Of a stretch of 9,370 nt of DNA, positions 5,582-9,370 are shown piece by piece. Origin of the DNA: Candidatus Woesearchaeota archaeon (GTDB taxonomy: Archaea; Nanobdellota; Nanobdellia; Woesearchaeales; ARS49); assembly GCA_003694525.1 (NCBI GenBank), contig RFLK01000089.1, forward strand, positions 1 through 9,370, read 5' to 3'. The notes beneath the pieces were generated by a model. It worked only from the letters and a program-made list of their open reading frames with translations. It did no database searches and was not told the DNA's origin. The translations under genes were made by a program, and so were the position numbers. The number at the start of each line of letters is the position of its first letter. Position 1 is the first letter of the stretch.

Positions 5582-6035
5582 AAGTGGAATATTGAATCTT
5601 AACAAAGAGATAGAAGAACAATACGGGATAAAAGAATTCTTCAGCAAGAAAGATAACGTGCGAATTGCGGACTTCAAACACGAAATAGTAGTAGTCAAAG
5701 ACAACACGCCTCTATTCTTCTACTACGAGGGCAAGATAGTCCCAACATTGAAATTGCTTCTTGAAAATAACATACTGAAAAGAGTGACTGTCGATATGGG
5801 CGCGGTGCGTTTTGTCACAAGCGGAGCGGACATAATGCGCCCAGGAATAGTTGACCTTGACCATTCGATAAAAGAAGGAGAATTTGTAGTGATAGTGGAT
5901 GAGACGCACGGAAAGCCACTTGCAGTAGGAAAAGCCCTGCTCTGCGGAGAGGAAATATTCAGATCAGAATCAGGAAAGGTTGTGAAAAACATTCATTATG
6001 TGGGAGACTCTCTCTGGAAGATGGGCGATCAGTGA
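5565..6035 (+). CDS. PUA-domain RNA-binding protein, MCT-1/Tma20-like (COG2016)
   Basis: A 156-residue protein with two parts: an N-terminal domain (about 1-70; LSKSGILNLNKEIEEQYGI, then strands ending FFYYEGKIVPTLKLLLEN) and a PUA RNA-binding domain (about 74-150; VTVDMGAVRFVTSGADIMRPGI, EGEFVVIVDE, KPLAVGKALL). This arrangement matches archaeal relatives of MCTS1/Tma20, which in eukaryotes act with DENR in ribosome recycling and reinitiation. The start is a TTG at 5565, preceded by GAGGT; it preserves the family's KQLSKS opening and overlaps DUF371 by 17 bases. Its last seven bases overlap the 3' end of the convergent NOP2-type gene, so the two mRNAs can pair. Confidence 0.88.
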   Translation: MKQLSKSGILNLNKEIEEQYGIKEFFSKKDNVRIADFKHEIVVVKDNTPLFFYYEGKIVPTLKLLLENNILKRVTVDMGAVRFVTSGADIMRPGIVDLDHSIKEGEFVVIVDETHGKPLAVGKALLCGEEIFRSESGKVVKNIHYVGDSLWKMGDQ

Positions 6036-6487
6036 ATATCAAGAAGCCTTCGAGCCTTTGGAACATAATTGAAAACAACGCCATCACGAAACTTTCCAGA
6101 ACCGACAAAATCCCCATTGCACTTCAAAATCACAAACCCATCATAGTTGCCATCAACGCTTAAATCCAAACCGCGCAACCAATCCTTGAGTTGACTTTCT
6201 GATATCTCGTGAATGTTCTTCGTCGCAACAGGACCCACCAGTTGAGAGCCCTCAATTGAAAGGCGAACCTGAGTGTTCTTCAACTCAGCAATGTATATTC
6301 CATAACTGTTTATCCTGAGCTGGCCCAAATCAAGCCGTTCAATATCCCTGTTTACAATGTAAATCTTATCCTTGCTCTTCACAAACACGACCTTATCAAA
6401 TAGCTCGGGGACAGCACCCCATTGCTCAAAAACCATCCTTGAGAACTCCTTGACCTCCCGGCTTCTCAAAAACTCCCTTTTCATCAT
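6029..6487 (-). CDS. NOL1/NOP2/Sun-type PUA domain protein without methyltransferase domain (COG3270-like)
   Basis: A 152-residue protein resembling the RNA-binding C-terminal region of NOP2/NSUN rRNA m5C methyltransferases. The opening REVKEFSRMVFEQWG is followed by KDKIYIVNRDIERLDLGQLRINSYGIYIAEL. Next comes SQLVGPVATKNIHEIS. Last is the PUA-like end FVGSGKFRDGVVFNYVPKARR, equivalent to the family's GxGK...N..PK..R signature. No SAM-binding motifs or catalytic cysteines precede it, so it cannot methylate by itself; it may bind rRNA or partner a separate enzyme (inference). A GTG at 6496 is possible, but the ATG at 6487 forms the ATGA overlap with the aIF5B stop that is typical here. Second gene of the aIF5B operon. 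Confidence 0.87.
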   Translation of the reverse strand: MMKREFLRSREVKEFSRMVFEQWGAVPELFDKVVFVKSKDKIYIVNRDIERLDLGQLRINSYGIYIAELKNTQVRLSIEGSQLVGPVATKNIHEISESQLKDWLRGLDLSVDGNYDGFVILKCNGDFVGSGKFRDGVVFNYVPKARRLLDIH

Positions 6488-8232
6488 ACGCCCCACAATG
6501 CTTTTTTCTCCCTCATTATCTCCGCAATCTCTTTCAAAACAAGCTTCTGATCCTCAGTCAAATGGTCTCGGAACTCCTTGTACTTTCGAAACTCATCCTC
6601 AGATATTGCACTGTACAGCACATCTCCCTCATTCACCTGCCTGCCGATTGTAACTCCCTGCAAGCTAACGCTGACCTGCTTTCCTCTCTCAGCCTTATCG
6701 ACAGCTTCCTTTTCAAGACGGATCCCCTTGACAAAAGCCACCTGATCTCCCTTCTTATTCATAAGCGGAGTGTTGGACTTCAAAGCACCATAGATTACCT
6801 CAACACCAACTATTGCAGGATTGCTCTGACGGAAAACATAGCCTTTGAGAATCTCAATCTTGCAAGGCGCTGTGATGTTTTCGAGTTCTGAGAGCTCAGT
6901 CTTCCTCCTCTGCTCATCCCGCCACTTCTCATATTCTTCGATAAGACGATAGATAATATCATCGCACAAGATCAGGGCAGAAGTCTGAATGTCAGGTTTT
7001 GGAATGTTAAAGCCAAGTATGACTCCGTGCAATGCATCCTTTTTCAAAATTGCCTCTGCATCCGCCACGTCTTTTTTTGTAATTGGGCCTATACTGCTCT
7101 TCCTAACGCTTATCCCGCTCTCCTTTAACATAGTCATCAGAGCTTCAAGGCTTCCGAGAGAATCGGCTTTCACTATAAGACCATCCTTGTCAGTCTCAAT
7201 CAGAACCTCTTTTAACTCTGATTCAAGAGCCTTTCTTGCCTCCTCAGCATTGCCGTCTATCATAAGAAGAGGAGTTCCAGCAAGAGCGCCCTCAGACTTT
7301 GGCGCTATAATGCGAACCCCTGTTGCTGCCCGAACGCTATCAACGTGGACAAACTTGGCCTTTTTCTCCCGCATCTCTTCGTGCTTTGCAGGCTCTAATA
7401 GCGCCTTGACTTTGGACTCTACTACTCCATCTTGAGTTGCTATTAGAATCTTATCGTTAACTTTCAGAGAACCATCATAGATTATGACATCAAGAACAGT
7501 TCCAAGACCCTTTTGCTCTTTAACTTCAAGAATAGTGCCCTTTGCAGGACCTGACACTTCAACCTTGAGACTATCTTCAAGAAAGCGTTGAGCAAGGCCA
7601 GTCATAACCATAAGCAGTTCAGGAATTCCCTCCCCAGTCTTTGCACTTGTTGGAACTATTGCGACCTGCTTTGTATAATCGCCCACTCTGTCAAAACGGT
7701 CAGCCTGCAAGCCAAGCTCGTACAACTGGCCGACTATCTCGTAGAGTTTTGTTTCAAAACGTTGAACAACAGACGGGTCTTGAGCATTCAGATCATCAAC
7801 AAGCAAGTCCTTTTTTCTACTCCACCCTTCAATCATATCCACCTTGTTTGCAGCTATTATGAATGGAGTTTTTGCGTGGCGCAGAATATCAATACTCTCG
7901 CGAGTTTGAGGCATTATCCCATCATTGATATCTATGACAAGAATCGCGATGTCTGCAAGACTGCCTCCGCGCTTTCTCAAGCTCATAAAAGCTGCGTGTC
8001 CAGGGGTGTCTATGAAAAGAAGGCCGGGCAGGGTGATTGTAAACTTGAGCTTGTCAAGAAGACCTCCGCACACTTTTTTGATAGTTGAGAGCGGAATTAT
8101 GCTCGCGCCGATCGCCTGCGTTATGCCACCTGCTTCTTTTGCAGTGATTGCAGAGCCACGAATAGAGTCTAAAAGGCTCGTTTTTCCGTGGTCTACATGA
8201 CCCATAATTGTCACAATAGGCTGGCGAATCAT
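6484..8232 (-). CDS. infB: Translation initiation factor aIF5B (archaeal IF2)
   Basis: aIF5B is the ribosome-dependent GTPase that promotes subunit joining and initiator tRNA placement. Its 582 residues are near the normal archaeal length, without the long N-terminal extension of eukaryotic eIF5B. The G domain has G1 GHVDHGKT at 11-18, switch I GGITQAIGAS at 35-44, G3 DTPGH at 75-79, G4 NKVD at 129-132 and a G5-like SAKTGEG at about 196-202. Beta-barrel domain II (KGTILEVKEQKGLGTVLDVIIYDG), domain III (KADSLGSLEALM) and domain IV (KIEILKGYVFRQSNPAIVGVEV) follow in order. I see no intein. The ATG at 8232 lies 26 nt from its TATA box. ATGA-coupled to the PUA gene downstream. Confidence 0.98.
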   Translation of the reverse strand: MIRQPIVTIMGHVDHGKTSLLDSIRGSAITAKEAGGITQAIGASIIPLSTIKKVCGGLLDKLKFTITLPGLLFIDTPGHAAFMSLRKRGGSLADIAILVIDINDGIMPQTRESIDILRHAKTPFIIAANKVDMIEGWSRKKDLLVDDLNAQDPSVVQRFETKLYEIVGQLYELGLQADRFDRVGDYTKQVAIVPTSAKTGEGIPELLMVMTGLAQRFLEDSLKVEVSGPAKGTILEVKEQKGLGTVLDVIIYDGSLKVNDKILIATQDGVVESKVKALLEPAKHEEMREKKAKFVHVDSVRAATGVRIIAPKSEGALAGTPLLMIDGNAEEARKALESELKEVLIETDKDGLIVKADSLGSLEALMTMLKESGISVRKSSIGPITKKDVADAEAILKKDALHGVILGFNIPKPDIQTSALILCDDIIYRLIEEYEKWRDEQRRKTELSELENITAPCKIEILKGYVFRQSNPAIVGVEVIYGALKSNTPLMNKKGDQVAFVKGIRLEKEAVDKAERGKQVSVSLQGVTIGRQVNEGDVLYSAISEDEFRKYKEFRDHLTEDQKLVLKEIAEIMREKKALWGV

Positions 8233-8252
8233 AGAGTAGAGCCACTCTGCGT

Positions 8253-8268
8253 ATTTTAAAAAGGTTGC
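8253..8268 (-). promoter_or_regulatory. BRE/TATA promoter of the aIF5B operon
   Basis: On the minus strand GCAACC is followed by TTTTTAAAAT, centred about 26 nt before the ATG at 8232, which predicts a leaderless mRNA. GCAACCTTTTTAAA (8268-8255) is identical to the eL43 promoter core. Confidence 0.77.
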
Positions 8269-8274
8269 TCAGTT

Positions 8275-8286
8275 CTTTTTAAATAG
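8275..8286 (+). promoter_or_regulatory. Possible distal TATA box upstream of the S-layer gene
   Basis: CTTTTTAAATAG resembles the other TATA boxes of the window. If used on the plus strand, initiation would fall near 8306, giving a leader of about 105 nt for the S-layer gene or a separate short RNA. The core is nearly palindromic and could act on either strand. Usage is unproven. Confidence 0.35.
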
Positions 8287-8343
8287 GCGCATAAAACCAG
8301 AGATAAATTCGTTTTTTGTTACTGCTTGATACTCACATTTCGA

Positions 8344-8356
8344 AAGCTTTAAATAT
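8344..8356 (+). promoter_or_regulatory. BRE/TATA promoter of the putative S-layer gene
   Basis: AAGCTTTAAATAT, with TTTAAATA at 8348-8355, predicts transcription start near 8376-8378. Unlike the other promoters here it lies about 60 nt from its start codon, leaving a leader of about 35 nt. Confidence 0.72.
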
Positions 8357-8375
8357 GTGTTAGGTGTTCTCGGTG

Positions 8376-8393
8376 GTAACAAAGCATTGTTAC
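8376..8393 (+). other. Perfect 7-bp hairpin at the predicted 5' end of the S-layer mRNA
   Basis: GTAACAA (8376-8382), loop AGCA, and TTGTTAC (8387-8393) form a fully paired stem with a tetraloop. Given the TATA position, the stem would begin at or next to the first transcribed base, and it ends three bases before the Shine-Dalgarno. It may protect the mRNA from 5' decay or affect ribosome access. Confidence 0.55.
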
Positions 8394-8396
8394 ATT

Positions 8397-8402
8397 GGAG
8401 GG
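8397..8402 (+). promoter_or_regulatory. Strong Shine-Dalgarno of the putative S-layer gene
   Basis: GGAGGG ends nine bases before the ATG at 8412. It is the best ribosome binding site in the window, and the only one in the leader of a first gene that should actually be transcribed, suggesting high expression. Confidence 0.75.
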
Positions 8403-8411
8403 ATTAAAAAA

Positions 8412-9370
8412 ATGAAAGCATCCAGGATGTTGTTTTTCGGTCTCTTGCTGATGCTCACAGCTCTGAACGTGGTGGCTTCACACGCGGCTCAGGTTCCTGT
8501 TGAAGTGAAAAGCATCGAGATCGATGACGTGTCTATATTTGAAAACGACGTCGTCAGGCTGGACCTCGAGCGTGGCGAAGACTTCACCGTCGACCTCGAG
8601 CTGTTCGCAAATGAAGACGTTGACAATGTCAACGTACGCGCTACAATATACGGCTATGAATACAGCAGTGTTTCTCCGATATCGGACCTTATAGGGCCAT
8701 TTGATCTTGTTGCAAACACAACTTACTTGCGCAAGCTCAAACTTCGCCTGCCAGCCGATGTTGATGTGGACGACTACAAACTGCGACTTGAAATCGCAAA
8801 CAGAGACCACTCAACACTACTCAAGGAGTACAACCTGCGCGTAAACACAGCAAGACACTTTGTGACTGTCGATGATGTCATCTTCAGTCCAGGCAGAACT
8901 CTGAGCGCAGGACAAGCGCTTCTTGGAAAAGTGCGCCTTGAAAATCGCGGTCAGAAAACAGAGCGCGATATCAGAGTGACAATGAGCGTGCCTGAGCTTG
9001 GCCTTGAGGCAACTCACTATATTGAAAAAATCAAGGCAGATGAGGAAGAAGAGACAGAAGAATTCTTCTTGAGGCTTCCTAACTGCGCAGAGCCAGGCGT
9101 TTATGCAGTAAACATTGTCGCTTGGTACAACAAGGGATACGACAAGGTTGCAGCAAGCTCAGCAGTCAATGTTGTTGAAAACGAGGCTTGCAAGAGCGAG
9201 GCAGAACCTGTTGTAGTAGTGCAAGCACAAGACCAGAATGCAACTGTTGCACAGCCAGTTGAAGAGAACACAAGCGAGAGAGCAGGCCTGAGATCTGCCC
9301 TTGAAGTGGTTCTTTTGGTGCTTGTCGCATTGCTCATCCTTGTAGGACTTGCAATAGTAATTGCAAGAGC
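8412..9370 (+). CDS. Putative S-layer/secreted surface protein, C-terminally membrane-anchored (partial)
   Basis: The frame is open from the ATG at 8412 to the right edge (319 codons, no stop). Residues 1-25 form a Sec signal peptide (KASR, then a Leu-rich core ending VASHA). Two beta-sandwich-like regions follow (about 30-145 and 148-256). The second resembles CARDB/COG1361 repeats, with VDDVIFSPGRTLSAGQALLG, then VRLENRGQK and LPNCAEPGVYAV. Cys225 and Cys260 are the only cysteines and might pair. A Val/Gln/Glu-rich linker (264-292) leads to a membrane helix (about 296-318), so the C-terminus is probably near. N-glycosylation sequons occur at N102, N276 and N286. The pattern matches proteins I recall annotated as putative S-layer protein in Woesearchaeota. 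The first 60 codons favour GTC, CTC and GAC more than neighbouring genes do. Confidence 0.85.
   Translation, partial: MKASRMLFFGLLLMLTALNVVASHAAQVPVEVKSIEIDDVSIFENDVVRLDLERGEDFTVDLELFANEDVDNVNVRATIYGYEYSSVSPISDLIGPFDLVANTTYLRKLKLRLPADVDVDDYKLRLEIANRDHSTLLKEYNLRVNTARHFVTVDDVIFSPGRTLSAGQALLGKVRLENRGQKTERDIRVTMSVPELGLEATHYIEKIKADEEEETEEFFLRLPNCAEPGVYAVNIVAWYNKGYDKVAASSAVNVVENEACKSEAEPVVVVQAQDQNATVAQPVEENTSERAGLRSALEVVLLVLVALLILVGLAIVIAR

Noticed and set aside
7588..8088. Plus-strand frame of 166 codons, and others, opposite aIF5B
   Set aside because: The minus strand encodes conserved aIF5B throughout. The plus-strand products have no recognisable domain and unlikely composition.
6484..8232. 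Intein in aIF5B, as known in some Thermococcales
   Set aside because: The protein is contiguous at normal length, with intact G motifs and no splicing-junction block.
8306..8340. Possible small RNA gene from the distal TATA box, with a T-run at 8311-8316
   Set aside because: The T-run falls within a few bases of the predicted start, and no stable fold is evident, so no RNA gene can be supported.
1..9370. CRISPR arrays, insertion sequences, tRNA or rRNA genes, toxin-antitoxin or defence systems
   Set aside because: No regularly spaced repeats, transposase motifs, terminal repeats, cloverleaf patterns or defence domains were seen on either strand; the content is core translation and surface genes.

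Overview
The window comes from an archaeon, most likely a DPANN lineage of the Woesearchaeota/Pacearchaeota kind. The archaeal assignment is firm: it carries aRF1, eL43 (L37Ae), RpoP, prefoldin beta, a DRG GTPase, DUF371, aIF5B, and TATA/BRE promoters with mostly leaderless starts. The DPANN assignment is inference. It rests on compact overlapping genes, a shortened aRF1, and two families I associate with these genomes: the putative S-layer protein and the unknown tandem paralogues. The DNA is AT-rich, all three stop codons are used, and I see no tRNA, rRNA, mobile element or CRISPR.

Layout: (1) 2-723, plus strand: two tandem paralogues of an uncharacterised family, the first cut by the window edge. 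(2) 727-3097, minus strand: aRF1 and a SprT-like zinc protease form an ATGA-coupled operon, followed by a metallophosphoesterase with its own promoter starting at the protease stop codon. (3) 3229-3976, plus: eL43, RpoP and prefoldin beta, with overlapping stops and starts. (4) 4101-6035, plus: DRG GTPase, DUF371 protein and an MCT-1/Tma20-like PUA protein, all overlapping. (5) 8232-6029, minus: aIF5B and a NOP2/NSUN-type PUA protein, ATGA-coupled; their 3' end overlaps that of operon 4 by 7 bp. (6) 8412 to the edge, plus: a secreted, membrane-anchored putative S-layer protein, cut at its C-terminus.

Most of the window is information processing: initiation (aIF5B), termination (aRF1), ribosome structure (eL43), probable ribosome recycling or rRNA maturation (MCT-1-like and NOP2-type PUA proteins, DRG), transcription (RpoP) and chaperoning (prefoldin). 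The operons are short, and each has its own TATA box centred 25-27 nt upstream of its first ATG, predicting leaderless mRNAs. The S-layer gene is the exception: it has a leader of about 35 nt with a perfect hairpin at its predicted 5' end and a strong Shine-Dalgarno.

The most interesting points are the unknown paralogue pair, the aRF1 lacking its C-terminal zinc mini-domain and translationally coupled to a SprT protease that looks internally duplicated, the DRG/MCT-1-like operon, and the hairpin leader of the S-layer gene. I see no clearly new defence or mobile system.
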